From contig CAZWSX010000014.1 of NCBI GenBank assembly GCA_964636985.1, positions 62,001-126,000 of the forward strand: a DNA stretch of 64,000 nucleotides. The letters run 5' to 3'. The stretch comes from CAZWSX01 sp964636985 (lineage in GTDB: Bacteria; Planctomycetota; Planctomycetia; Pirellulales; Pirellulaceae). The notes beneath the pieces were generated by a model, which worked only from the letters and a program-made list of their open reading frames with translations, was not told where the DNA came from and made no database searches. This document shows, piece after piece, positions 52,556 through 60,815 of the stretch; the stretch's first letter is position 1, and the number at the start of each line of letters is the position of its first letter. The position numbers were made by a program, and so were the translations under genes.

Positions 52556-53131
52556 TCAGTCCAGCTGTTCCCGCCAGGCCTGGTGGAGTGGGCGGTGGAG
52601 TTCGATGTCGAACTGCCGATTCTCTTTGAGCAGCCGCCGTTGCTCGTCGGTGGCGGCGGCCAGCAGCTCCTTTTCACGAAGGGGCGCTCCGGCACCCGAA
52701 ATAGATCCATCCGTAACGTCGGCCCAGTAGTAAACGCGATCGCCCCCATGGTAGTGGGTCAGAATGCGACACTCGAGCCATGCAAGGGCGTCCCGCAGGC
52801 GTGGTGGCCCATCGAGCGAGTCGGAAACGGCTCGCCCGGCCAGTTTGTCGCGATCCCGCCCTGAGCCAATCGCGAAGTGGAGCGCGGTTTCGGCTTGGTC
52901 CTGCCGCAACAGGTGCAATGCACATTGGCCGGACCGGTCGATCAGCTCCCTGGTGAAGTGATTGGGGGCGATTCCCACGAGGACGACCGGTCGCTGCGGG
53001 TCGAGACTCGATTGCGAGACCCAGGTGGCGCATAAGCCGCCACGGGATTCGCCATCGGCGGCGGTGACGATCCAGACCTCGCGGCTGACGAGACGGAAAA
53101 CCTCGTCGATTCGGGAAAGCGCGTCCGCCAT
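52556..53131 (-). CDS. Flavin reductase-like domain protein
   Basis: A 191-residue FMN-binding split-barrel protein. The N-terminal part VSREVWIVTAADGESRGGLCATWVSQSSLDPQRPVVLVGIAPNHFT matches the flavin reductase family (FMN-binding strand, S-L-x-P). Residues about 70-125 hold the dimer helix and CALHLLRQDQ. It probably binds FMN and may reduce flavin with NAD(P)H, though some members are only flavin carriers. ATG 53131 has AAAGGA about six bases upstream. It is divergent from the Tat-exported gene at 53323. Confidence 0.83.
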   Translation of the reverse strand: MADALSRIDEVFRLVSREVWIVTAADGESRGGLCATWVSQSSLDPQRPVVLVGIAPNHFTRELIDRSGQCALHLLRQDQAETALHFAIGSGRDRDKLAGRAVSDSLDGPPRLRDALAWLECRILTHYHGGDRVYYWADVTDGSISGAGAPLREKELLAAATDEQRRLLKENRQFDIELHRPLHQAWREQLD

Positions 53132-53322
53132 CGTTTTCCTTTCACTGGGAAAAGTCACCCAGGAATTCTTAATGCCACTGGCTACTATTTGCCAATAAGT
53201 TGAGGACCGAGACCATTCGATTTATACTCGTTTTTTGGCATAGTTCGTGGCTACGCTGGTTCTGAAAAGCGAAGTTCGAAGCTTGCCCGCCCTTCCGTGC
53301 CATCTCCTTTGGAAGCCCACCT

Positions 53323-54231
53323 ATGTCCCGCTCGTCTTTGGCATCGCGTCGCGAATTTGTAAAGCATGGCTCACTGATGGCCGGAGCCGCGGCTTGGGCA
53401 GCATGCGGACTAGGCCTCGCCGCCGACGAAGCAAAGAAGCGCACGTTCTCGATCTCGCTGGCGGAGTGGTCGCTGCACAAATCGATTTTCGCGGGCAAGA
53501 TCGATAACCGCGATTTCGCGAAGGTCGCCAAAGAGGAGTTTGGCATCGAGGCCATCGAATACGTCAATCAGTTCTTCAAGGATAAGGCCAAGGACCAGGC
53601 CTATATCGCGGAACTCAAAAAGCGCGCCGAAGACCTGGGCGTTAAAACGCTTTTGATCATGGTCGATGGCGAAGGGAAGCTGGGCGATCAAGATCCGGCA
53701 AAGCGGACCCAAGCGGTCGAAAATCACTACAAGTGGGTCGAGGCGGCCAAGGCCCTGGGCTGCCACTCCATTCGCGTGAACGCCGCGTCCGATGGCTCGC
53801 GCGAGGAACAACTGGAGCTAGCTGCAGATGGTCTGCGACGTTTGAGCGAGTTTGCCGCCACGCACAAGCTGAATGTGATTGTCGAGAACCACGGTGGCTT
53901 GTCGTCGGATGGAAAGTGGCTCTCGGAAGTCATGAAAAAGGTGGGCCTCGCCAATTGCGGAACGCTGCCCGACTTCGGCAACTTCTACGAGTACGATCGC
54001 TACCAAGGGGTCCAGGATTTGATGCCTTTCGCCAAGGCGGTTAGCGCCAAGACCTACGATTTCGACGCCGAAGGGAACGAGACCAAGATCGACTACCCCA
54101 AGATGATGAAAATCGTTTTGGATGCCGGCTACAACGGTTTTGTGGGGATCGAGTACGAAGGGCAGCGGCTCGACGAATTCGAGGGCATCAAAGCGACGAA
54201 AACTCTTCTCGAAAAGTGCCGAAACGTCTGA
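53323..54231 (+). CDS. Tat-exported TIM-barrel (hydroxypyruvate/xylose isomerase-like) protein
   Basis: A 302-residue sugar-isomerase-fold protein. The N-terminus holds a twin-arginine signal: SRREFVK at residues 8-14, hydrophobic segment SLMAGAAAWAACGLGLAA, cleavage near 34. The barrel follows: TFSISLAEWSLHKSIFAG, the metal-ligand Glu near EFGIEAIEYVNQFF, VNAASDGSREEQLELA, VIVENHGGLSSDGKW with Glu/His, and VGIEYEGQR with the last ligand Glu. Periplasmic relatives are abundant in planctomycetes and usually act on sugars or carry no known activity. Export would use the TatC at 5929. Confidence 0.88.
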   Translation: MSRSSLASRREFVKHGSLMAGAAAWAACGLGLAADEAKKRTFSISLAEWSLHKSIFAGKIDNRDFAKVAKEEFGIEAIEYVNQFFKDKAKDQAYIAELKKRAEDLGVKTLLIMVDGEGKLGDQDPAKRTQAVENHYKWVEAAKALGCHSIRVNAASDGSREEQLELAADGLRRLSEFAATHKLNVIVENHGGLSSDGKWLSEVMKKVGLANCGTLPDFGNFYEYDRYQGVQDLMPFAKAVSAKTYDFDAEGNETKIDYPKMMKIVLDAGYNGFVGIEYEGQRLDEFEGIKATKTLLEKCRNV

Positions 54232-54315
54232 TACAACCCTTCCTGCCGGGCGACTAAATGTCTTGGATTGAAATGGCTTCGTGATCCCAGAAGAGGCGTA
54301 TACAAGAGTGCAGGC

Positions 54316-54345
54316 TTGACAAGCGTTTTAGCCGCTTTTCTTTAT
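54316..54345 (+). promoter_or_regulatory. Possible sigma-70-type promoter
   Basis: TTGACA at 54316-54321 and CTTTAT at 54340-54345 are separated by 18 bases in an AT-rich stretch of 280 bases that lacks a gene. It would start transcription of the small protein at 54513 with a leader of about 160 bases. The -10 box is weak. A GGCGC-T5-CGCG-A5-type inverted segment lies around 54370-54390. Confidence 0.3.
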
Positions 54346-54512
54346 CGGAGCGGGAGAAAATTGCCTTCCGACGGCGCTTTTTCGCGAAAAATTGATGAAT
54401 TGCTCTTTATTTGAACGTAGAAATAGGAATAGATAAGAAAGAGAAGCGGTCGTCGTTGAGGGACGATTTACAACCAATCAGGAATCGAGGTGTGTTGGGG
54501 GAGGATTAGAAC

Positions 54513-54839
54513 GTGTTTCGACCAGGTGATTGGATCGTTTATCGAGTGAGTAAATACTCCTCCCATCCCACGAAGCGCGCCTTAGATGTGCGCCCTGAAA
54601 CGTGCGGTGAAAAGTACGCCTACGACGTTGAGAAGTTTTGGGCTGTGGCCGACGTTCTAGCGGGTGGCCGATTGGTTGTTCAAACGCGTCGCGGCAAACA
54701 ACGCGTCATCGAAGCCGACGACCCTAAGCTCCGTCATGCCTCGTTCTGGGAGCAGCTCTTTTATCGCAATCGCTTCCCAGTCGTTCAATCCGCATCGTTC
54801 AGCCCGACAGCAGGCGCCCATCGAGAAGGCGCCGCGTAG
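54513..54839 (+). CDS. Small conserved-looking hypothetical protein
   Basis: A 108-residue basic protein with no signal or membrane span. The compact segment GDWIVYRVSKYSSHPTKRALDVRPE and the following YAYDVEKFWAVADVLAGGRLVVQTRRGKQRVI suggest a small beta barrel (Tudor/SH3-like, as in CarD-type or KOW-like domains) binding a protein or nucleic acid. I do not recognise a named family. Start GTG 54513 has GGAGG about eight bases upstream. A family B hairpin lies 13 bases past its stop codon. Confidence 0.7.
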   Translation: MFRPGDWIVYRVSKYSSHPTKRALDVRPETCGEKYAYDVEKFWAVADVLAGGRLVVQTRRGKQRVIEADDPKLRHASFWEQLFYRNRFPVVQSASFSPTAGAHREGAA

Positions 54840-54852
54840 ATCTTTGACGTGG

Positions 54853-54877
54853 CACTGGCGTCCATCAGACGCCAGTG
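54853..54877 (+). repeat. Intergenic hairpin repeat, family B copy 2
   Basis: CACTGGCGTC-CATCA-GACGCCAGTG is a perfect 10-bp stem with a five-base loop, starting 13 bases after the upstream stop. It shares the flank GTGGCACTGGCGTCC with the copy at 36616. The inner stem is compensated: TC/GA here, TC/GG there. The opposing gene ends 30 bases away. Confidence 0.65.
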
Positions 54878-54907
54878 TTTGCCTAGCAATCGCGTTTCTC
54901 TCCGCGG

Positions 54908-56194
54908 CTAGTTCTTGCCGCCGCCGATCAGCCACGTGAAAAAGGCGCCAATGCCGCCAATCACAATGACGATGAGCGAGATCACGCCCGTGACCGCGCG
55001 GACTCGAAAACGGCTGGATGAATAGCTGACTTTGCCATTCGTTCGATCGACGTCGAATCGCACGCCGCAATGCGGGCAGGTGTCGCCGGCAGTCAGCTGA
55101 TCGCTCACTTCACGGTTGCAACTCTCGCAAACCTTGACCATCCGCGGCACACCAAAGCCGCCTACCGGTGGGCCGGACGACGGCGGCGTCGATGAGAACG
55201 GTGCCGGGCTGGCGCTAGGTGGGGGACTCGAGAAGGGCGCTGGGTTCGAGTTGGGAGGACTCGAACTGTACGGGCTTGCGGGGGTGCTGTTGTAACTCGG
55301 GCTGTTGTAACTCGGCCCCGGGTTGGTCGAAATCGGCGAACCTGAGGTGGGCGGCGGGCTTCCTGCCGCGATCGGCATCCCGTTGGGACCGACGGAAGTT
55401 CCCGGTGGTGGAGTGATGCCCGAACTCGAGGGCGTCGGCATCGGTGAGCCCGCAATTGTGCCCGTGGGGCTGCCGCCGACAGCGGTGGGCGAAGCAGGCG
55501 TGGAATTGAACGTAGCAGGAGCACCCGGCGGCCTTGGACCAACGTTAGGAACGACGTTCGACCCGCCGCCCGCAGCGGCAACATTGTTGGCCGCTTGGGG
55601 CTTGGGAATGAGCGATGCCTGGCCCGTCTTTTCCAGCAGGTTCGCGATGTAGCGTCGATCCTCTTCGACCAGCTTGAAGTAATCGACGGGAACAATGTTG
55701 CGGTCGCGCTTCTTGATCGAGACGGTGCTGCCTGAGATGTTGACGAACCGCCCCACGATCTTGTTGCCGAGAACGTCGGTCCAAGGGCGGACTTTGTTGC
55801 TCACCGTTTCGTCTGCGTCGTCGTCATCGTCCTTCTTACCGGGCTTGCTTGAACCTGTTTTGCCCGCCGAATTACCCGATGAGGAACTCCCGCTTGAGGT
55901 CTCAAACGGATTGTCGTCATCGCCGGAGGGGTTCTTCACGGCCGCCAGAGCTTTGGCGGTCGATTTATCTTCGTCGGTCAGGAGATTGACGTCGAACGTG
56001 ACCTTCTTCCCACCTTTATCGAGCGTGAGTCGATCGCCGTGGAGCGACACGAATTCCGCTTCGATGGTCCGACCGTCTTTGTTGTGCCACGTCCTGGCAT
56101 CAGCACTTCCAGCGATGGCCCAGAACGTCGCAGCCACGACCAGAATCGTCCATGGATGCCTAGTGGCACAAGTTCCGAGAGAGGCCTTGAGCAT
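54908..56194 (-). CDS. SHD1-repeat protein with zinc ribbon and C-terminal anchor
   Basis: A 428-residue protein. The signal peptide or anchor is residues about 12-33 (PWTILVVAATFWAIAGSADA). The first SHD1 domain (about 34-80: RTWHNKDGRTIEAEFVSLHGDRLTL) and the second (about 135-185: RPWTDVLGNKIVGRFVNISGSTVSI) are separated by an acidic/Ser-rich linker. A Pro/Ser/Gly-rich region with SYNSPSYNSTPASPYSS repeats runs from about 195 to 335. A zinc ribbon (CESC... CPHC) lies near 345-370 and a C-terminal helix near 400-425. SHD1 binds NPF motifs in eukaryotes. The planctomycete versions are of unknown function. Confidence 0.83.
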   Translation of the reverse strand: MLKASLGTCATRHPWTILVVAATFWAIAGSADARTWHNKDGRTIEAEFVSLHGDRLTLDKGGKKVTFDVNLLTDEDKSTAKALAAVKNPSGDDDNPFETSSGSSSSGNSAGKTGSSKPGKKDDDDDADETVSNKVRPWTDVLGNKIVGRFVNISGSTVSIKKRDRNIVPVDYFKLVEEDRRYIANLLEKTGQASLIPKPQAANNVAAAGGGSNVVPNVGPRPPGAPATFNSTPASPTAVGGSPTGTIAGSPMPTPSSSGITPPPGTSVGPNGMPIAAGSPPPTSGSPISTNPGPSYNSPSYNSTPASPYSSSPPNSNPAPFSSPPPSASPAPFSSTPPSSGPPVGGFGVPRMVKVCESCNREVSDQLTAGDTCPHCGVRFDVDRTNGKVSYSSSRFRVRAVTGVISLIVIVIGGIGAFFTWLIGGGKN

Positions 56195-56325
56195 ACGGCG
56201 TTTCCCCGCTGTTAGACGCTCAACTCAATTACAAATGCGCAAGCTGAGATAATAGCTCAACGCATCCACACCATTACAGCTGTTTGTGATGCGATTTGCG
56301 AGATTTTAAACCCGAAAAACTCAAC

Positions 56326-56348
56326 CTTCCTAGACTAGTTCTAGGAAG
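56326..56348. terminator. Hairpin beyond the glucose-dehydrogenase-like gene
   Basis: CTTCCTAGA-CTAGT-TCTAGGAAG is a perfect 9-bp stem. On the minus strand it lies 29 bases after the stop of the dehydrogenase and is followed by GTTGAGTTTTT, an imperfect U-tract; on the plus strand it is followed by TAAAAACGGG. A weak terminator is likely. Confidence 0.55.
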
Positions 56349-56376
56349 TAAAAACGGGCTACTACTATGAGGGGGG

Positions 56377-57462
56377 CTAGTCTAGGTGGATGACGGTTTT
56401 GATGCCCTGCGGCACTCTCGCCAGGTAGTGGGGAAGCGACTCCTGGATGTTCACTCGGTGCGTAAAAAGCCTGGACAATACGCCCGGCCGGGCGCGGTCG
56501 ACGATGGCAATATGAGCCAAAGCGTCGTGAAAATCGCGTGGAGCGGAATTCACGCAGGCCACGAACAGGAGATTCTTGAGGATCGCATCCCGCATCAATC
56601 GGCCGAAGTTCAGTTGCATCGGCTCCGGCAAGCGGGAACTCCCCAGCCAGGCCATCGCGCCTCCCGTTGCCAGCCAGTGGCTTGCTTGGAGGGTCACTTC
56701 CTCGCTCCCGGTGCATTCCAGGATGAGATCGAACCCATCGCGCTCGCTCTTGGTTTTTAGTTCTTGCTCCGCTGCATCGGTTGGAACGTATCGGCCACCC
56801 AACTCGGTGACCAACTTAGCGCGAAAACTATCGCGCTTATCGCGTCCACACACGGTGGTTGGACACCCGCGCGCTGTGGATGCGATCAGACCGGCGAAAG
56901 CGATCGGACCCAGGCCGGTCACGAGCACTCGGGCCGGCGGATTCGACCATACGTCTGGCGAGAACCTGGCGCGCTGCATCACGTGCAGCTCGTTGATTCC
57001 CTTCTCGGCGATCGAAACGGGCTCCGCCAGGACCGCGGCGTGAGCAATGGCCGGATCGACTCGGCAGAGATACGCCGGCTCGTCGAGCCAATGTTTCGTC
57101 GCAAAGCCGTGCTGAAAGTAGATCCCCCGTTCGCGGATATCGGAGAACGGAAGCATGTCCAAGCGGGGATGCGGTTGAAAAACAGGTCGCCGCACCATCG
57201 GCACCACCAGGTCTCCAACGCGCAGCGACGTAACACCTTCGCCGGTTGCCGTCACCTTGGCGAGGCACTCGTGGCCCAGAACGAGAAAGGATTCTCCTTT
57301 AGGGAGTGCTGGCGTTTGCGAGTGGAGGATTTCTCGATCGGTTCCGCAAACACCCAGTTCAATCGTCTCGCAAACAACCTGCCCAGCTGCGGGCGACGGG
57401 GGCGAGGGAAGCTCCACAAAGAAGGGCTCGACCGATTCCGGTCGGGCGGCGATAGCCAACAT
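56377..57462 (-). CDS. Glucose-dehydrogenase-like zinc alcohol dehydrogenase
   Basis: A 361-residue medium-chain dehydrogenase of the archaeal glucose dehydrogenase type. Seen: catalytic zinc Cys in ELGVCGTDREIL, the HE pair in VLGHECLAKVTATG, the substrate-channel stretch VVPMVRRP, and AVLAEPVSIAEKGI. The Rossmann core RVLVTGLGPIAFAGLIASTARG precedes DLILECTGSEE, and there is a C-terminal domain of the Glu_dehyd_C type. It probably oxidises a sugar or sugar acid with NAD(P). The gene is divergent from the dipeptide epimerase gene, with about 125 bases between the starts. Confidence 0.85.
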   Translation of the reverse strand: MLAIAARPESVEPFFVELPSPPSPAAGQVVCETIELGVCGTDREILHSQTPALPKGESFLVLGHECLAKVTATGEGVTSLRVGDLVVPMVRRPVFQPHPRLDMLPFSDIRERGIYFQHGFATKHWLDEPAYLCRVDPAIAHAAVLAEPVSIAEKGINELHVMQRARFSPDVWSNPPARVLVTGLGPIAFAGLIASTARGCPTTVCGRDKRDSFRAKLVTELGGRYVPTDAAEQELKTKSERDGFDLILECTGSEEVTLQASHWLATGGAMAWLGSSRLPEPMQLNFGRLMRDAILKNLLFVACVNSAPRDFHDALAHIAIVDRARPGVLSRLFTHRVNIQESLPHYLARVPQGIKTVIHLD

Positions 57463-57588
57463 GGCAAATCCTTTTGGGTTACGGCAGTGAGAACAACGCT
57501 CATCATAAGGGATGCCGCCTGACAGGGCATGGCACCAGCCGCATAGAATGGCCGATTCGCAAATGATCCTCCCACGGGGAAGTCGAAC

Positions 57589-58623
57589 ATGGAAATGGTC
57601 TTACGCCAATACGATCTGCGGCTGCGCGATACGTTCACCATCTCGCGCGAGTCGTACGATGTGCAGCCGAGCCTGGTCGTGGAATTGCGCAGCGATGGAC
57701 TGGTTGGTTACGGCGAAGCAACGACCAACCCGTTTTACGGCGCCACGATGGAGCGACTGGTGAGCGACCTCAAGTCGATCCAAGGTTGGTTGGCTGGGAG
57801 CAAGCTCGACGATCCACGCAACATATGGCCGCGGTTGGCGGAAAAACTAGGCGAAAACCGTTTCGCCATCTGCGCGGTGGACTTGGCGATCCACGATCTG
57901 TGGGCCCGCTCTCAAAACCGAACAGCCCGCTCGTTCTGGTCGAGCGACGATGCCCCCTGCCCTGTGTCCGACTACACCATCGGCATCGACAACATTCCCA
58001 AAATGATTCAAAAGCTAAACGCCTTTCCAGGATGGCCGGTCTATAAAATCAAACTCGGCACGGCCGACGACGTTGCAATCGTCCGCAGTCTGCGAGAGCA
58101 AGTACCGGCGATCTTTCGCGTCGATGCGAACAACGGTTGGAAAGTCGACCAGGCGATCGATCACTCGCACCAACTCAAAGAACTTGGAGTTGAGTTCATC
58201 GAACAACCACTCCCGGTGGATGCGGTCGAAGGACAGCGCCGGCTCTTCAAAGAGTCGGCGCTTCCGATCATTGCCGACGAGAGTTGCGAGAAGGAATCGG
58301 ACGTCGAACAGTGCGGCGGACTGTTTCACGGCGTCAACGTCAAGCTGGTGAAGTGCGGAGGCCTCACCCCCGCCCTGCGAATGATCGAACGCGCGCGGCA
58401 ACTCAAACTGCAAGTGATGGTGGGCTGCATGACGGAATCGAGCGTTGGAATTTCGGCAGGCGCGCAGTTGTTGCCGCTGGTCGATTACGCCGACCTGGAT
58501 GGCGCCGTGTTGATCACCAACGACATGGCCGACGGCGTACGCTTGGATCGAGGCCGCGTTGTGTTTCCAGATCGGCCTGGCTTCGGCATCGAACTCAAGA
58601 ACCCAGGAATCGTGCCGGCTTAG
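57589..58623 (+). CDS. Dipeptide epimerase (enolase superfamily, MLE subgroup)
   Basis: A 344-residue enolase-superfamily enzyme. Likely role: epimerisation of L-Ala-D/L-Glu or a related dipeptide in peptidoglycan recycling or peptide use. The N-terminal capping domain has ...DTFTISRESYDV. Barrel motifs: VYKIKLG (the KxK pair), DANNGW with the first Mg ligand, FIEQPL (second), IIADESC (third), and NVKLVKCGG with the second acid/base Lys. The order and the K-x-K...K arrangement fit the dipeptide epimerase group. ATG 57589 follows GGGGAA by eight bases. The intergenic region to the decarboxylase carries an rdgB-like relic. Confidence 0.88.
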   Translation: MEMVLRQYDLRLRDTFTISRESYDVQPSLVVELRSDGLVGYGEATTNPFYGATMERLVSDLKSIQGWLAGSKLDDPRNIWPRLAEKLGENRFAICAVDLAIHDLWARSQNRTARSFWSSDDAPCPVSDYTIGIDNIPKMIQKLNAFPGWPVYKIKLGTADDVAIVRSLREQVPAIFRVDANNGWKVDQAIDHSHQLKELGVEFIEQPLPVDAVEGQRRLFKESALPIIADESCEKESDVEQCGGLFHGVNVKLVKCGGLTPALRMIERARQLKLQVMVGCMTESSVGISAGAQLLPLVDYADLDGAVLITNDMADGVRLDRGRVVFPDRPGFGIELKNPGIVPA

Positions 58624-58699
58624 GAAGCCGTGGTCGCCACGTGCCGGTTCGCTTGCATCGATTTAACGGAACAATTGGATTCTTCCTGGGCGAAGTGGC

Positions 58700-58729
58700 A
58701 AAAATCGGGTCGTAGCCGAATCCGCGGCC
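58700..58729 (-). pseudogene. Relic with the RdgB/HAM1 (XTP pyrophosphatase) signature
   Basis: On the minus strand these 30 bases encode GRGFGYDPIF, identical to the highly conserved GxxGFGYDPIF box of the RdgB/HAM1 nucleotide-triphosphate pyrophosphatases. The frame extends either side only as PPEALFAD before and ATSPRKNP after, without further family resemblance. The frame runs from the end of the dipeptide epimerase gene across the gap to the decarboxylase start. A match of eight residues in a row is unlikely by chance in 64 kb. It is probably the last trace of a deleted gene, and no complete copy is visible in the window. Confidence 0.55.
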
Positions 58730-58806
58730 ATCTGCGAATAATGCTTCCGGTGGGGGGATGCCTCCTGGATTCCCGATGGTCTGTCTACGGCAGAAGGAGT
58801 AGCAGT

Positions 58807-60510
58807 ATGGCACGTCTCGAATCGATCTCTCGGGTTCCAGGGACGCAGGCCGATCCGACAGCGGCCAATCGCGGATTGTCGATCGGACAATACCTGATCC
58901 GCCGCTTGCAGAACTATGGCGTCGACGACGTCTTCGGCATTCCAGGCGACTACATTCTGTCGTTCTACGGCCAGTTGGAAAAAAGCCCCATCAATGTGGT
59001 CGGCTGCACGCGCGAGGACTGCGCAGGCTTCGCCGCCGATGCTTACGCCCGCGTGCATGGCATGGGGGCCGTGTGCGTGACGTACTGCGTCGGGGGGTTG
59101 AGCATCTGCAACTCGATCGCCGGCGCCTACGCCGAGAAGTCGCCGGTCGTGGTACTAACCGGCTCTCCCGGCTTGAGCGAACGCGTCAACAACCCGCTCC
59201 TGCACCACAAGGTCCGCGACTTCCGCACCCAGCTCGAGGTCTTCGAAAAACTCACGGTCGCCGCCACCGAGTTGAGCGACCCATTCATCGCATTCCGCGA
59301 AATCGATCGCGTGCTCGATGCGGTCCATCGTTACAAACGCCCGGGCTACATCGATATCCCGCGCGATATGGTGGACGTCGTTCCGAATGTATCGCACTCG
59401 TTCCACTCGGTGGACGGCGCCAGCGATCCAGGCGCAACCGCAGAAGCAGTCGAAGAATCGCTGGCGCTCCTCAAGGCAGCCAAGAAACCAATCATCATTG
59501 CCGGAGTGGAAATCCATCGTTTCGGGCTTGCCGATAAAGTCGTCGCACTGGCTGAGCTGATGAATATCCCGATCGCCGCAACCCTGTTAGGGAAGAGCGT
59601 GGTTCGCGAAACCCACCCGCTCTATTTGGGGCTGTATGAAGGAGCCATGGGCGACGCCGCCATTACGCAGTTTGTCGAAGAGAGCGATTGCATCCTGTTG
59701 CTTGGCGCGTTCATGACCGATATCAACTTGGGCATCTTCACGGCCAATATCGATCCCGCCAAGTGCATCTACGTCACCAGCGAGCAATTGCGCATTCGGC
59801 ATCATCACTACCATGGCGTGCAACTTCCCGACTTCCTGAAAGCTTTGTACGAGCGAAAGCCGGTCACGACGCCGCGGCCGATTCCGGCGGAAACGCGCGG
59901 CCCGGTCGAAGTGTTCGAACTCAAGCCCGACGCGCCGCTCGCCATCTCGCGGATGATTGCGCGGCTGGACATTCAGATCGATGACAACACCATCGTTATC
60001 GCCGATATCGGCGACGCGCTGTTCGCGTCGACCGATCTCACGACACACGAGCGGACCGAATTCATCAGCCCGGCCTACTACACGTCGATGGGATTCTCAG
60101 TCCCCGCGACACTCGGTGCGATGGTGGCCCGGCCGACCTCGCGCGTGATTACGATTTGCGGCGACGGGGCGTTCCAAATGACTGGAATGGAACTCTCGAC
60201 GATTGTGCGAAACGGATTCGCGCCGATCATCATCGTCCTCGATAACAAGGGGTACGGCACCGAACGCTGGCTTCACGCAGGCGACTGGAAGTTCAACGAG
60301 ATCCATCCCTGGAAGTACAGCAAGCTTCCCGAAGTTTTGGGAGGCGGCAAAGGGTACGAAGTTCGAACGGAGGGGGAATTCGACGCCGCTCTCAGGTCGG
60401 CTTGGGAAGATCATAAGCAAATGAGCCTGATTCACGCCCATCTGGACCGGTCGGACGCGAGCACCGCGTTGCGTCGTCTGGCGGAGCGATTGGTGCACCG
60501 AATTGCGTGA
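58807..60510 (+). CDS. Thiamine-diphosphate 2-oxoacid decarboxylase (indolepyruvate/pyruvate decarboxylase type)
   Basis: A 567-residue TPP enzyme that decarboxylates a 2-oxoacid such as pyruvate, indolepyruvate or phenylpyruvate. The N-terminal domain starts GLSIGQYLIRRLQNYGVDDVFGIPGDYILSF. E70 in CTREDCAGFAADAYARVHG is the TPP-activating Glu. NNPLLHHKVRDF gives the paired His of the decarboxylase group. The TPP domain has GDGAFQMTGMELSTIVRNG and VLDNKGYGTERWLH (usual NN is DN). Start ATG 58807 has AAGGAG seven bases upstream. Specificity is unknown. Confidence 0.9.
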   Translation: MARLESISRVPGTQADPTAANRGLSIGQYLIRRLQNYGVDDVFGIPGDYILSFYGQLEKSPINVVGCTREDCAGFAADAYARVHGMGAVCVTYCVGGLSICNSIAGAYAEKSPVVVLTGSPGLSERVNNPLLHHKVRDFRTQLEVFEKLTVAATELSDPFIAFREIDRVLDAVHRYKRPGYIDIPRDMVDVVPNVSHSFHSVDGASDPGATAEAVEESLALLKAAKKPIIIAGVEIHRFGLADKVVALAELMNIPIAATLLGKSVVRETHPLYLGLYEGAMGDAAITQFVEESDCILLLGAFMTDINLGIFTANIDPAKCIYVTSEQLRIRHHHYHGVQLPDFLKALYERKPVTTPRPIPAETRGPVEVFELKPDAPLAISRMIARLDIQIDDNTIVIADIGDALFASTDLTTHERTEFISPAYYTSMGFSVPATLGAMVARPTSRVITICGDGAFQMTGMELSTIVRNGFAPIIIVLDNKGYGTERWLHAGDWKFNEIHPWKYSKLPEVLGGGKGYEVRTEGEFDAALRSAWEDHKQMSLIHAHLDRSDASTALRRLAERLVHRIA

Positions 60511-60815
60511 AAATCCCGACAAAATCGGCTCTTCAATCCGGCATTAACACAGTCTTAACGTTCCTCTTGCATAACGATCATTCGTTATGTCGACCCTAAT
60601 AAGGCTGGTGTTTCCACTGGGGCTGCTCTGTGCCTAGAGGCGACGGTTTTTCCGATAGGTCATTTCAGCCATCCATTTAAGGATGATTAGCTCCCTTTGC
60701 GGGAACTACTTCCGCGATCGACATAATGCGGCGATCGATGGGAACGCGTCGATGCGATGGTTGGTGCTAGCGTACGCCCATCGCAAATCGGCAATTGAGG
60801 AGTCTTAGTCGGAAC
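60511..60815 (+). promoter_or_regulatory. Noncoding leader with a short perfect inverted repeat
   Basis: A 305-base stretch without a gene. CATAACGA-TCAT-TCGTTATG at 60570-60589 is a perfect 8-bp inverted repeat. Further downstream GCGATCGA appears twice (about 60713 and 60731) around CATAATGCG. These could be operators or a promoter region of the kinase gene, but no promoter boxes are convincing. GAGGAG at 60798-60803 is 12 bases from the kinase ATG. Confidence 0.35.
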
